Part shown: positions 31,894-39,893 of the stretch, one piece after another
Position numbering within the stretch: the first letter of the stretch is position 1
How the letters are laid out: each line of letters opens with the position of its first letter
Source: DASUHT01 sp038230835
GTDB taxonomy: Bacteria > Actinomycetota > Thermoleophilia > Gaiellales > JAICJC01
Assembly (NCBI GenBank): GCA_038230835.1
Contig: JBBRMM010000027.1
Coordinates: 1-40,077 of the forward strand
DNA length: 40,077 nucleotides
Direction of reading: 5' to 3'
Notes under the pieces: model-generated
Databases searched by the model: none
What the model was told of the DNA's origin: nothing
Seen by the model: the letters and a program-made list of their open reading frames with translations, nothing else
Position numbers and translations under genes: made by a program

Positions 31894-32660
31894 GTGCCCC
31901 GATCTCCCACCATCGTCGGTTCCGCGTCGCCTACGGACTGCTGATCCTGATCGTCGGCATCGCCGGGGCGGTGCTCGGGTGGGAGCTCCAGGGCTCGTCG
32001 AGTACGACTTCGCCTCCCCGCTGGTCGGCGTGGGAGCCTTCGGTCTCGGGCGTCAACGCGATCTTCGACATCGCCGACCACGTGGGCGCGCAGTACCGCA
32101 CGGCCGATGGGCGCCAGTTGACGATCATCAAGGCGAACTTCCCGGGCCGGGTCGGGAAGCTCGATCCCGCCGCCGTGCGCGCGGACACGCTGCCGGTGAG
32201 CACGGTGGTGTACGCGCAGACGAACCCCCAGACGGGCCAGGTCACCTACAGCGTCGGCATCCCGACCTTCCCGACCACGGTCGAGTACCAGCTGTGCGGC
32301 GTGTCGACCAGATGTGCGATCCCGGCCCAGGACGGCGGCGGTTCGGCTGCCCAGCCGGATCTGCACCGCGAGGGCTTGGCGCTGGCTCTCTACACGTTGC
32401 ACTACATCCCGTCTCTCGACACCGTGGTCGAGATTCTTCCGCCACGCTCCCCGGGTGCGGCGAGCCTTGCGGTTGTCTTCCGGCGGCTGGACATCGCGCC
32501 GCTGGTCGCACGCCCGCTGGCCGCAACGCTGCCGGCTCAGATCACGGCGGCCCGCCAACAGCAGATCGACCAGTTCATGGACCCGGTGACGTTCTCCTAC
32601 ACCTATCAGCAGCTGTTCGATGGCAGCTATCAGATGGTGCTGTCGCCTCCGCACCAGTGA
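31875..32660 (+). CDS. Membrane-anchored hypothetical protein in the FtsH-like operon
   Basis: Unrecognised 261-residue protein. A short basic N-terminus (SHHRRFR) is followed by one membrane helix (VAYGLLILIVGIAGAVLGW) and an extracytoplasmic part of about 220 residues. This part holds FDIADHVGAQYRTADGRQLT and LSTVVYAQTNPQTG-like (PVSTVVYAQTNPQTG) segments, plus a Cys pair (LCGVSTRCAIP) that may form a disulfide. GTG 31875 is fixed by AAGGAGG four bases upstream, and it overlaps the protease gene by 19 bases. Its stop overlaps the next GTG. An adaptor or substrate-presenting partner of the membrane protease is a guess from context only. Confidence 0.7.
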   Translation: MAAGGVSAPISHHRRFRVAYGLLILIVGIAGAVLGWELQGSSSTTSPPRWSAWEPSVSGVNAIFDIADHVGAQYRTADGRQLTIIKANFPGRVGKLDPAAVRADTLPVSTVVYAQTNPQTGQVTYSVGIPTFPTTVEYQLCGVSTRCAIPAQDGGGSAAQPDLHREGLALALYTLHYIPSLDTVVEILPPRSPGAASLAVVFRRLDIAPLVARPLAATLPAQITAARQQQIDQFMDPVTFSYTYQQLFDGSYQMVLSPPHQ

Positions 32661-33013
32661 CGCCGGCGGCCCGCGCCGCGGTCGATCGGGCCCGAGTGCG
32701 GCTCGACCGGCTCGACCTCTACCCGCGCCCGGTGCGCACCTCGCGGGTGCGGCTGATGGTCGCCCCGCCGGCGTTCCGGCTGCCGTGGTTGCGCCGGTTC
32801 GACGGTTACGCGACCCACCGGGTGATCCTGCTGCGGGGAGCGGTCGACTCCGAGGGCTACGACGACCTGATCTGCCATGAGCTCTGCCACGTGTGGCAGA
32901 TGCAGCACCGGCCGTTCACGATGCCGCTCTCGTACCTCCTGCAGGGGTACGCGCGGAACCGCTACGAGCTGGAGGCCCGGCGAGCGGTCGAGCGGACTCG
33001 ATCGCCGAGCTGA
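32657..33013 (+). CDS. Small HExxH zincin-like metallopeptidase
   Basis: A 118-residue protein with ICHELCHVWQMQHRP, an HExxH zinc motif (HELCH) followed by a further His. The core is preceded by two strands (RVRLMVAPPAF, HRVILLRG). It resembles minimal SprT/M48-like or DUF-type zincins reduced to the active-site helices. No signal peptide is seen. GTG at 32657 overlaps the preceding stop as GTGA, making it the third gene of the protease operon. Its last 98 bases overlap the convergent methyltransferase gene. Whether it is an active peptidase is uncertain, because a clear third zinc ligand is not assigned; the Glu in NRYELEARR could serve. Confidence 0.7.
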   Translation: MTPAARAAVDRARVRLDRLDLYPRPVRTSRVRLMVAPPAFRLPWLRRFDGYATHRVILLRGAVDSEGYDDLICHELCHVWQMQHRPFTMPLSYLLQGYARNRYELEARRAVERTRSPS

Positions 33014-34022
33014 CCGCAGCCCGATCCGGGCCGACCACGAACAGGTGCTCGGTGTTGCGCAGGTGCGAGACCGTACCGACGACCACGCCGTCCGGGTTGT
33101 GGATGCCGATCCGCGCACCGACGTAGCGGGCCGAGTCCGACGTCAGTTCACCCACGTGGCCCCGCTCGGCCAGCAGGCGCGCGAGGGCCTGCGGCTCGTG
33201 GAACCCCTCGTCCGAGAAGGAGACGATCAGCCACGGAGTGGGCAGCGACTCGACCAGGTCGCACAGCGCTGCCCAGGCCGCCCTGCGCGAGTTGTACGGG
33301 CTCCGCCGCCCGCGCACGTCGACCCGTTTGCACGCCACCCCGTAGTGATCAGGGGCGTCGCCGCGGGCGAGCGTCTCCCACACGTGATAATTGCCGAGGT
33401 AGGAGTGCTGGTTGTAGGGCGGGTCGAGGTACGCACAATCGATGCCCTCAAGCCGGCGGGCGAGGGCGTTGGCATCCTCGCTGCGCACCTCGCCGAGCGG
33501 CCCGATCACCGGTGCCGGCTCACGCAGCTCGAGTGGCCGCAGCGCCCGCGGTGCCCAGTTCTTGAGGTAGGCCATCTGCACGCCCACGGTGGAGTCGACC
33601 CGGTCGGCAGCCTCGATCAGCGCCGTCAGCAGCATTCCGCGCTCGGCCTCGGAGAGCTGCAGGCGATCGATTCCGGCGCGCACGGCGTCGATCCGGCGAC
33701 CGTTGGCCGGAGTGAAGTAGCGCGAACGCCGGCAGAACGTCTCGGTGACGTAGCCATCGACGTCAGGAGCGCGTGCGAGCTCGACGAGCAGCTCCGGCAG
33801 GCGGCCGCGGTCGCCGGTCGCGGCTGCGATGTACGCCCACCCGAACGCCTCGCTGTAGGCCGCGACGTCGTTGCTGATCACGTGCAGGCCCGCCCGGCGA
33901 AGTTCCTGTCCCACGCGGGTGGTGCCGGCGAACAGATCGCACGCCGAGCGGACCGGAAGCGCACGCGCGATGGCCCCGATCGCCGGAACGAGCAGGCGCT
34001 TGGAGCCGATGTACTTGATCAC
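32916..34022 (-). CDS. D12-class N6-adenine DNA methyltransferase (orphan)
   Basis: Transfers a methyl group from S-adenosylmethionine to adenine in a specific DNA site. The 368-residue protein opens with IKYIGSKRLLVPAI (family start), then motif I DLFAGTTRVG and catalytic motif IV DPPYNQHSYLGNYHVWETL (Asp200-Pro-Pro-Tyr203). It also has the long helical target-recognition part in between (residues about 55-170) and WLIVSFSDEGF after it. GTG 34022 fits a minus-strand TACCGT box seven bases upstream; GTG 34031 is the alternative. No restriction endonuclease lies beside it, so it may be a solitary epigenetic methylase. The C-terminal about 40 residues (ARPLAGPPARSG) are low-complexity and overlap the zincin gene. 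Confidence 0.87.
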   Translation of the reverse strand: MIKYIGSKRLLVPAIGAIARALPVRSACDLFAGTTRVGQELRRAGLHVISNDVAAYSEAFGWAYIAAATGDRGRLPELLVELARAPDVDGYVTETFCRRSRYFTPANGRRIDAVRAGIDRLQLSEAERGMLLTALIEAADRVDSTVGVQMAYLKNWAPRALRPLELREPAPVIGPLGEVRSEDANALARRLEGIDCAYLDPPYNQHSYLGNYHVWETLARGDAPDHYGVACKRVDVRGRRSPYNSRRAAWAALCDLVESLPTPWLIVSFSDEGFHEPQALARLLAERGHVGELTSDSARYVGARIGIHNPDGVVVGTVSHLRNTEHLFVVGPDRAAVSSAIESARPLAGPPARSGSARTPAGGTRAAS

Positions 34023-34029
34023 ACGGGAC

Positions 34030-34035
34030 ACGGTA
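34030..34035 (-). promoter_or_regulatory. Putative -10 box of a leaderless methyltransferase transcript
   Basis: On the minus strand TACCGT, seven bases (GTCCCGT) and the GTG at 34022. It agrees with the spacing at other leaderless starts here. Confidence 0.35.
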
Positions 34036-34122
34036 GGGCCGCTCGCGGACGTCCTCGCCGCCGGCGTGTAACTTTTCCCCGCTCCGCGCGTGGTAGTCAT
34101 GTCAATCGAACTAGGAGCAGCC

Positions 34123-34557
34123 GTGCACGATCGAACCATCCTCGCCGCCGTCGTCGCCCTCGCGGTGGCCGGCACCGGAGTCGCCAGCGCCCACACGGGC
34201 CGTGCTCCCGCCCACGCGAACATGACTGCCGCCGTGCATGCGGTGCACGCCGGCCACCATGGGGCTGCGGGTACGCACCGCCACTTCGCCGTCGCGCCCT
34301 CCGCCACGGCATCCGACCAGCCGGACCCGTCGGCGAGCTCCGGCGACAGCCAGGGGGGCTCCGGCGACAGCCAGGTCGGCGATCAGAGCCAGACTGCGTC
34401 CGACCAGGGCAACGACGATACCCAGGCCGACGAGCAGGACTCGCAGAGCGAGGACTCGCAGGGCCAGGGCTCTCAGGCCGAAGATGGGCAGGGACAGGAT
34501 CAATCCGGCGACGGCGGTCAGAACGGCTCGTCGAGCGGCGACGACGGTGGTGACTGA
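34123..34557 (+). CDS. Secreted acidic low-complexity protein
   Basis: A 144-residue exported protein of unknown role. The signal peptide HDRTILAAVVALAVAGTGVA-SA is followed by a His-rich stretch (HAVHAGHHGAAGTHRHF). The final 85 residues are almost only Ser, Asp, Gln, Gly and Glu (GDSQGGSGDSQVGDQSQTA, DSQSEDSQGQGSQAEDGQGQ). GTG 34123 is chosen for AGGAG five bases upstream; ATG 34099 in the same frame lacks a site and would lengthen the signal peptide. The His-rich part could bind metal. A similar Ser/Asp/Gly/Thr tail is found in the neighbouring sigma-factor fusion, suggesting the two proteins meet outside the membrane (inference). Confidence 0.6.
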   Translation: MHDRTILAAVVALAVAGTGVASAHTGRAPAHANMTAAVHAVHAGHHGAAGTHRHFAVAPSATASDQPDPSASSGDSQGGSGDSQVGDQSQTASDQGNDDTQADEQDSQSEDSQGQGSQAEDGQGQDQSGDGGQNGSSSGDDGGD

Positions 34558-34569
34558 CCATGGCCGGGT

Positions 34570-34590
34570 GGCGCGCGCGTAATCCGCGCC
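34570..34590. terminator. Weak hairpin downstream of the acidic protein gene
   Basis: GGCGCG / CGCGCC with a nine-base loop, 13 bases after the stop. It has no T-run and is only a candidate. Confidence 0.25.
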
Positions 34591-34613
34591 CTACGCCGAA
34601 TCCTCGGCATGCC

Positions 34614-34619
34614 GATACT
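34614..34619 (+). promoter_or_regulatory. Putative -10 box of a leaderless sigma-factor transcript
   Basis: GATACT, seven bases (TCAAAGT), then GTG at 34627. A small inverted repeat GCCGA/TCGGC lies just upstream (about 34595-34608). Confidence 0.4.
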
Positions 34620-34626
34620 TCAAAGT

Positions 34627-36024
34627 GTGAGCATTCCCCTCCGACATGAACAGCCGCCCGTTGCGCTCGACCCGCTCTACCGCGAGCTCCATCCCCCGCT
34701 GCTTCGGTTCGCGGAGGGGCTGCTGGGGAACCGCTCCGACGCCGAGGAGGCGGTGCAGGACGCGTTTGTCGCGCTGGCCCGCACCGGGCACGTGGACGAA
34801 CCTCGCGCTTGGCTCTTCAGGGTCACCCGCAACAGCGCCGTATCGGTGCTCCGTCGTCGCCGCGGGTCGGTCAGCCTGGAGACCGTCGCGGCCGAGCCGC
34901 ACCAGCCCGGTCCCGACCCGCATCGCGCCGCCGAGCTCTCCAGCGAGATGGGCGTGCTCCGTGTCGCGCTCGCCACGCTGCCCGAGCGCAACCGCTCCGC
35001 GCTTCTGCTGCGCGAGCTGTCGGGCATGTCCTACCGCGAGATCGCGAGCACGATCGACGTCAGCGAGGCCAACGTGAAGGTGCTGATCTTCCGCGCCCGC
35101 CAGGCTCTGCAGTCGGTGACCGACGCGCTGGCACTGCGCTGCGCCGACGCCCAGCTCGCGCTCTCGGCGGCGGCTGACGGTGAGGCGAGTGCCGGCGAGC
35201 ACGCCCGGGCGGCCCTGCATCGCGCACATTGCCCGAGCTGCCGGCGGTTCGCAGGGTCGATCGGCGGCCAGCGAGCCGGACTGGCGGCGCTGTTCCCGAT
35301 GCCGATGTCCGTGATCGGGATGCCGGCACTCCACGTCGCCCACTCGGCGGGCTCGGCCGGAGCGGCGGGCGGAGCGACGGCCGGCGGCGCGGCGGGGGGC
35401 GGCGGTGCGGCTGCAGGTGGCGCGGTGGCCGGCGGCGGACTGCTCGGTGCCAAGGCGCTGCTGGCCGCGGGTGCGGCGGCGGTCGCCATCGGCGGCGGCG
35501 CGGCGGCGCTCGACTCGCATGCACTGGGCCGCCATCACCATTCAACGCCCGCGGCACCGGCGGCACCGGCGAGGCCTTCGGCCCGTGCGTTCGCGCGGGC
35601 GGTACCGCCGGTTGCGACGAACGACGAGCCCGTGTTCACCCGCGGAGCGGCCGGCACCGACTCCAACTCGACCGACGGCGGGTCGGACACGCTTCCGCGA
35701 TCCGGGGGCGACACATCCTCGAGCGGCGACGGCTCGTCGGGCCAGGACCGCTCGACGTCGTCGCCCAGCGATTCCACCGACCGCAGCGGGACCACGTCGT
35801 CGGGCGACGGCGGCTCGTCGTCGAGCGGCTCAGACACGACCACGGCCCCGACGTCGGGTGACGGTGGGAACGGGCCGGTGTCCACGGACGGCGGATTGGC
35901 AGCGGCGACGGTGGTGCTACCACCGGAAACTGAGCCGGGATCGCTCAGTTGCCGGTTGTCGATCCGGTGGGCGTGGGCGGGGTGGGCGTCGGTGTCGCCG
36001 GGGTGGTCTTGGCCAGCGGCCTGA
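34627..36024 (+). CDS. ECF sigma factor fused to zinc-finger anti-sigma-like and membrane domains
   Basis: A 465-residue fusion. Sigma region 2 (LYRELHPPLLRFAEGLLGNR through EPRAWLFRVTRNSAVSVLRR) and region 4 (ATLPERNRSALLLRELSGMS, YREIASTIDVSEANVKVLIF) come first. They are followed by a zf-HC2-like zinc motif HRAHCPSC (His198, Cys202, Cys205) like that of anti-sigma factors. Next is a Gly/Ala-rich stretch that can span the membrane (GGLLGAKALLAAGAAAVAIG), then about 150 residues rich in Ser, Thr, Asp and Gly. The last residues lie opposite the convergent TPR gene (80-base overlap). ATG 34609 is an alternative start; GTG 34627 fits the -10 spacing. A membrane-held, self-regulated sigma factor is implied; no separate anti-sigma gene is adjacent. 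Confidence 0.82.
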   Translation: MSIPLRHEQPPVALDPLYRELHPPLLRFAEGLLGNRSDAEEAVQDAFVALARTGHVDEPRAWLFRVTRNSAVSVLRRRRGSVSLETVAAEPHQPGPDPHRAAELSSEMGVLRVALATLPERNRSALLLRELSGMSYREIASTIDVSEANVKVLIFRARQALQSVTDALALRCADAQLALSAAADGEASAGEHARAALHRAHCPSCRRFAGSIGGQRAGLAALFPMPMSVIGMPALHVAHSAGSAGAAGGATAGGAAGGGGAAAGGAVAGGGLLGAKALLAAGAAAVAIGGGAAALDSHALGRHHHSTPAAPAAPARPSARAFARAVPPVATNDEPVFTRGAAGTDSNSTDGGSDTLPRSGGDTSSSGDGSSGQDRSTSSPSDSTDRSGTTSSGDGGSSSSGSDTTTAPTSGDGGNGPVSTDGGLAAATVVLPPETEPGSLSCRLSIRWAWAGWASVSPGWSWPAA

Positions 36025-36736
36025 GCACCTTCAGCAGCTGCTTGACCTGGGCCGCCTGGGGCGAGGCCGGGGCCTGCTTGAGGAACGCCTCGAACGCCGT
36101 TACCGCCACCGCGTAGCTGCGCGTGTTGGCGGCGTCGTTCCCCAGCAGCAGCTGGTTGATCGCGTTCGACGAGTCGAGCGTCGCCAGTTTCTGGCGGTAA
36201 CCGAGCGCCTGTGTGTAGTCGCCGGTTGCCTCCTGCTCGTAGGTCGACGCCTGCTGCTGATAGGTCGAGCCGACCTGGCCGCCCAGCGGGTCTGTGAGCG
36301 CACTGCCCAGCTTGAGACCCGAGAACGGGCCGCCGCTGCCCGTGTAGTACGAGGCGGCCGACTGGTACGCCGAGCCGTTCTGGCCCTCGATCTGGGCGCG
36401 CTGCTCGAGCAGGGTCGAGACGCTCGCCAGCGCCCCGGTGTCCTTGGGGCGGAGCCGCGTGTACGTCTCGTAGGCGCCGATCGCCGGGTCGTTCTGTCCG
36501 GCGGTCGTGTACGCCTGCGCCAGCTTGAGCCACGAGGGTGCGTCGCCGGGGGTCTTGTGCACGGCGTCGTTCAGGCTGGAGATGCTGTTGGACGAGCTGC
36601 TCGACCCGAAGATGTTCCCGAAGTTGATCGTGCCCGACCCTGAGCCCACGCCAAGCAACGCGAAGCCGAGGCCGAAAGTGACGGCCAGGAAGATGAACAC
36701 GGGCTTTTGCGTGCGGCGTATGCGTTCGAAGAGCAT
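35945..36736 (-). CDS. Membrane-anchored tetratricopeptide-like protein
   Basis: A 263-residue protein with a basic cytoplasmic start (MLFERIRRTQKP), one membrane helix (VFIFLAVTFGLGFALLGVG) and an extracytoplasmic helical repeat region. TPR-like units include APSWLKLAQAYTTAGQNDPA-IGAYETYTRL, TGDYTQALGYRQKLATLDSS and SYAVAVTAFEAFLKQAPASP. A Thr/Pro tail ends it. It probably scaffolds proteins at the membrane surface. ATG 36736 lies 21 bases after the amidohydrolase stop, making it the last gene of the tatA-tatC operon. Its 3' end overlaps the sigma-factor gene. Confidence 0.75.
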   Translation of the reverse strand: MLFERIRRTQKPVFIFLAVTFGLGFALLGVGSGSGTINFGNIFGSSSSSNSISSLNDAVHKTPGDAPSWLKLAQAYTTAGQNDPAIGAYETYTRLRPKDTGALASVSTLLEQRAQIEGQNGSAYQSAASYYTGSGGPFSGLKLGSALTDPLGGQVGSTYQQQASTYEQEATGDYTQALGYRQKLATLDSSNAINQLLLGNDAANTRSYAVAVTAFEAFLKQAPASPQAAQVKQLLKVLRPLAKTTPATPTPTPPTPTGSTTGN

Positions 36737-36757
36737 GGCGGTTTTGGCGGTCGGTGG

Positions 36758-37954
36758 TCAGGCGGAGATCATCTTTGCGCGTACCTCGTCCGCCCCCGGG
36801 CTTGTCGGCATCGTCGAGCCGCGTCTGTAGCGTATCCGGCCGTCGACCATGGTGAGGGCGATCCGCTCGGCGCTGCCGCCGAACACCGTCGCGGTCACCG
36901 GGTCGTCCCAGGGCAGGAACGGCGATCCGGTCAGGTCGAGCACGGTCAGGTCGGCCGCCTTGCCCGGCGTGAGCGACCCCACCCGGTCGTCCAAACCGAT
37001 TGCCCTGGCGGCGCCGAGGGTCGCCATCTCCAGTGCCTGGGCCGCCGACAGGGCCTGTGCGCTGCTCTCTCTCGCGCGCGCCATCATCACCGCGCAGCGC
37101 AGCTCCTCCCACATGTCGAGCACCATCGCCGAGGCCGGCGAGTCGGTGCCCAGCCCCACCCGCACCCCGGCCGCGAGCATCTCTGCGACCGGTGCGATGC
37201 CGCAGCCCAGAAGCGCGTTCGAGCGCGGGCAGTGCACCACCGGCCAGTCGTGGTCGGCGGCCAGCGCGATGTCGTCGTGGTCCATGAAGACGCCGTGGAC
37301 GATCACCGTGTCCGGCCCCAGCAGGTGCTCGAAGTGGTCGAGGTGGTGCTCCTCGCGCTGGGACTCCAGCAGGTGTGTGGCCACCGGCAGGCCACGGGCG
37401 CGAGCGATCCCGATCATCACCGCGTAGTCGTCCAGGGTGACCGTGAACGGGGCGTGCGGCGAGACTCCGGCGCCGACCAGCGGGCCGGTCGGCAGTGCGT
37501 CGAGGGCGGCTTCGATGCGCGGCCCCAGCCCCGCCCAGTCGCTGAACCCCTCCAGGTAGACGATCGCCCGCAGGCCGGTCTCGACCGCAGCCTGGGCCAC
37601 CGTCCCGGCGTAGCAGCAGTCGGCGATCGTGGTCACTCCGCCGGCCAGGCTGGCGCGCGCACCGTCGAGCGCCTGCACCAGCGAGTCGGCGGGATGGTCG
37701 AGTGCCGCCTTGCGGCGGATGTGCTCTTCGATCCAGGGGGTGAACGGCTTGCCGTCACCGAACCCCGACATGCGCGCGTACTCGAGGTGGGTGTGCGCGT
37801 TGACCAGGCCCGGCAGGATCACCGAGCCGGCGTGCAGCTCGTCCGCCGGGCCACCCTCGTGGAGCCCGGCGATGCGGCCGCCATCGATCTCGACCCGGCC
37901 GTGGCTGATCGGCGGGGCATCGATCGGCAGCACCCAGTCGGCGCCGAGGATCAC
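36758..37954 (-). CDS. Amidohydrolase-superfamily deaminase (aminofutalosine/SAH deaminase-like)
   Basis: A 398-residue metal-dependent deaminase. Metal ligands and catalytic residues are visible as NAHTHLE (His54, His56), SPHAPFTV, VATHLLES, a His in VIVHGVFMD and the Asp in GLGTDSPAS. The TPGKAADLTVLDL end closes the composite beta domain. The NAHTHLEY signature and length suit aminodeoxyfutalosine deaminases of menaquinone synthesis or S-adenosylhomocysteine/cytosine-type deaminases; the sequence does not decide between them. The GTG start overlaps the TatC stop, so the genes are translationally coupled although no functional link to Tat export is known to me. Confidence 0.8.
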   Translation of the reverse strand: MILGADWVLPIDAPPISHGRVEIDGGRIAGLHEGGPADELHAGSVILPGLVNAHTHLEYARMSGFGDGKPFTPWIEEHIRRKAALDHPADSLVQALDGARASLAGGVTTIADCCYAGTVAQAAVETGLRAIVYLEGFSDWAGLGPRIEAALDALPTGPLVGAGVSPHAPFTVTLDDYAVMIGIARARGLPVATHLLESQREEHHLDHFEHLLGPDTVIVHGVFMDHDDIALAADHDWPVVHCPRSNALLGCGIAPVAEMLAAGVRVGLGTDSPASAMVLDMWEELRCAVMMARARESSAQALSAAQALEMATLGAARAIGLDDRVGSLTPGKAADLTVLDLTGSPFLPWDDPVTATVFGGSAERIALTMVDGRIRYRRGSTMPTSPGADEVRAKMISA

Positions 37955-38748
37955 CCGGGCTGGGCCTCGATGTCATCACCGAACGGGTCCTCGGCCTCGT
38001 CCGCCGCACGGTTGCGGTCGACCGCACGCACGATCAGATACGACGCGCCGTACAGCAGCACCAGGGGGACGAACTCGGCGACGAACGAGATCGGGTCGGC
38101 GCCGGGCAGGACGCCCGCCACCACGGCCAGGATCACGACGGCGTAGCGCCAGGTTCGGCGCATCCGTGCCGCGGTGGCGATCCGCAGCTTGGCCAGGGTG
38201 TACATGATGGCCGGCATTTCGAAGATCAGCCCCATGGCGGCCAGCGTCATGGCGACGAACTGGAGATAGGACTGGGGGTCGAGCTGGTAGTTGACGCTGC
38301 CCGCGTTGAAGCTGAGCAGGAAGTCGAACGCGGGCGGGATGACGACGAACCACCCGAAAGCGGCGCCGCCCACGAACAGCACCGGCAGCATGAAGGCAAG
38401 CGGCCTGATCCGGCGGTGCTGGTCGGACGAGAAGGCCGGGATCACGTAGGCGTAGACGTTGTAGGTGATCACCGGAAGAGACACCAGCAGGCCCGAATAG
38501 AGCGCGATTCCGACCGCAAGGAAGAAGCCTGACGTCGGGCTACGGGCGAGCAGGACGTTCGGGCGACCCAGCGCGTGCTGCGCCGGTTTCAGCAGCTCCT
38601 TGAGGATCCGCGACTGCTCCCAGAACCCGACCGAGACCGAGATCGCGAGCACGGACAGGGTGACGATCAGCCGCGTGCGCAGCTCGTCCAAGTGCTCCAC
38701 CAGTGTCAGCTGCTCGTCGGGATTGACCCGGCGGGGGCGGCGAGCCAT
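37951..38748 (-). CDS. tatC: Twin-arginine translocase subunit TatC
   Basis: Polytopic receptor of the Tat pathway, binding twin-arginine signal peptides of folded exported proteins. The 265 residues show the TatC start (EQLTLVEHLDELRTRLIVTL with the conserved HL-ELR) and six membrane segments. Family motifs include SPTSGFFLAVGIALYSGLLV, LPVITYNVYAYVIPAF, and FEMPAIMYTLAKL with the conserved F-E-x-P. A charged C-terminal tail follows. The ATG lies nine bases after the tatA stop. No tatB-like gene is present, which is common for minimal TatAC systems. Confidence 0.95.
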   Translation of the reverse strand: MARRPRRVNPDEQLTLVEHLDELRTRLIVTLSVLAISVSVGFWEQSRILKELLKPAQHALGRPNVLLARSPTSGFFLAVGIALYSGLLVSLPVITYNVYAYVIPAFSSDQHRRIRPLAFMLPVLFVGGAAFGWFVVIPPAFDFLLSFNAGSVNYQLDPQSYLQFVAMTLAAMGLIFEMPAIMYTLAKLRIATAARMRRTWRYAVVILAVVAGVLPGADPISFVAEFVPLVLLYGASYLIVRAVDRNRAADEAEDPFGDDIEAQPG

Positions 38749-38757
38749 CGCGGGCGG

Positions 38758-38997
38758 TTACTCGGTGGGAGTCGAAACCTGGTCGCTCGGCGCCGGCGGC
38801 GTGTACGCCGGAGAGGCCGGAGGCGGAGGTATCGTCGCTGCCGGCGTGGTCGGCTCTTCCTTGCCGGTCACGCCATCCTTGAACTCGCGGATGCCGCGGC
38901 CGAGTGAGCGGCCGACCTCGGGCAGCTTCTTCGGCCCGAGCACCAAGAGCGCGATGATCAGGACGATGATGAGCTTTTCCGGGGATGGGTCGAACAT
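38758..38997 (-). CDS. tatA: Twin-arginine translocase subunit TatA
   Basis: A 79-residue pore-forming Tat component: a short N-terminus, one membrane helix (KLIIVLIIALLVLGPKKLPE with the hinge Gly-Pro-Lys-Lys-Leu-Pro), and an amphipathic helix VGRSLGRGIREFKDGVTG. A Pro/Ala-rich tail ends it. ATG 38997 is the natural start; the frame extends upstream but that part is not protein-like. TACGCT on the minus strand, nine bases before the ATG, could be its -10 box. First gene of the tatA-tatC-amidohydrolase-TPR operon, divergent from sufC. Confidence 0.95.
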   Translation of the reverse strand: MFDPSPEKLIIVLIIALLVLGPKKLPEVGRSLGRGIREFKDGVTGKEEPTTPAATIPPPPASPAYTPPAPSDQVSTPTE

Positions 38998-39047
38998 GCG
39001 GCTTTCAGCGTAGCAGACCGGCTGTCGGAGGATCGAGCCGGTGTGGC

Positions 39048-39053
39048 TACACT
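39048..39053 (+). promoter_or_regulatory. Putative sufC -10 box
   Basis: TACACT within GGCTACACT gives a start near 39060 and a leader of about 57 bases to the ATG at 39117. A 6-bp inverted repeat CCGGCT/AGCCGG (39018-39041) lies just upstream, between the divergent tat and suf promoters. No IscR- or SufR-like site is recognised with confidence. Confidence 0.4.
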
Positions 39054-39116
39054 TCACCGTGGGGAAGCGCGTGTTTTGGCGCCCTCGACTCGCAACGGAA
39101 CTCCCGGAAGGATTTC

Positions 39117-39885
<769 letters not shown>

Positions 39886-39893
<8 letters not shown>

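Noticed and set aside
36707..38146. Plus-strand open frame of about 480 codons opposite the amidohydrolase
   Set aside because: The minus strand encodes well-conserved deaminase and TatC motifs over the same stretch; the plus frame has low-complexity, Arg/His-rich sequence.
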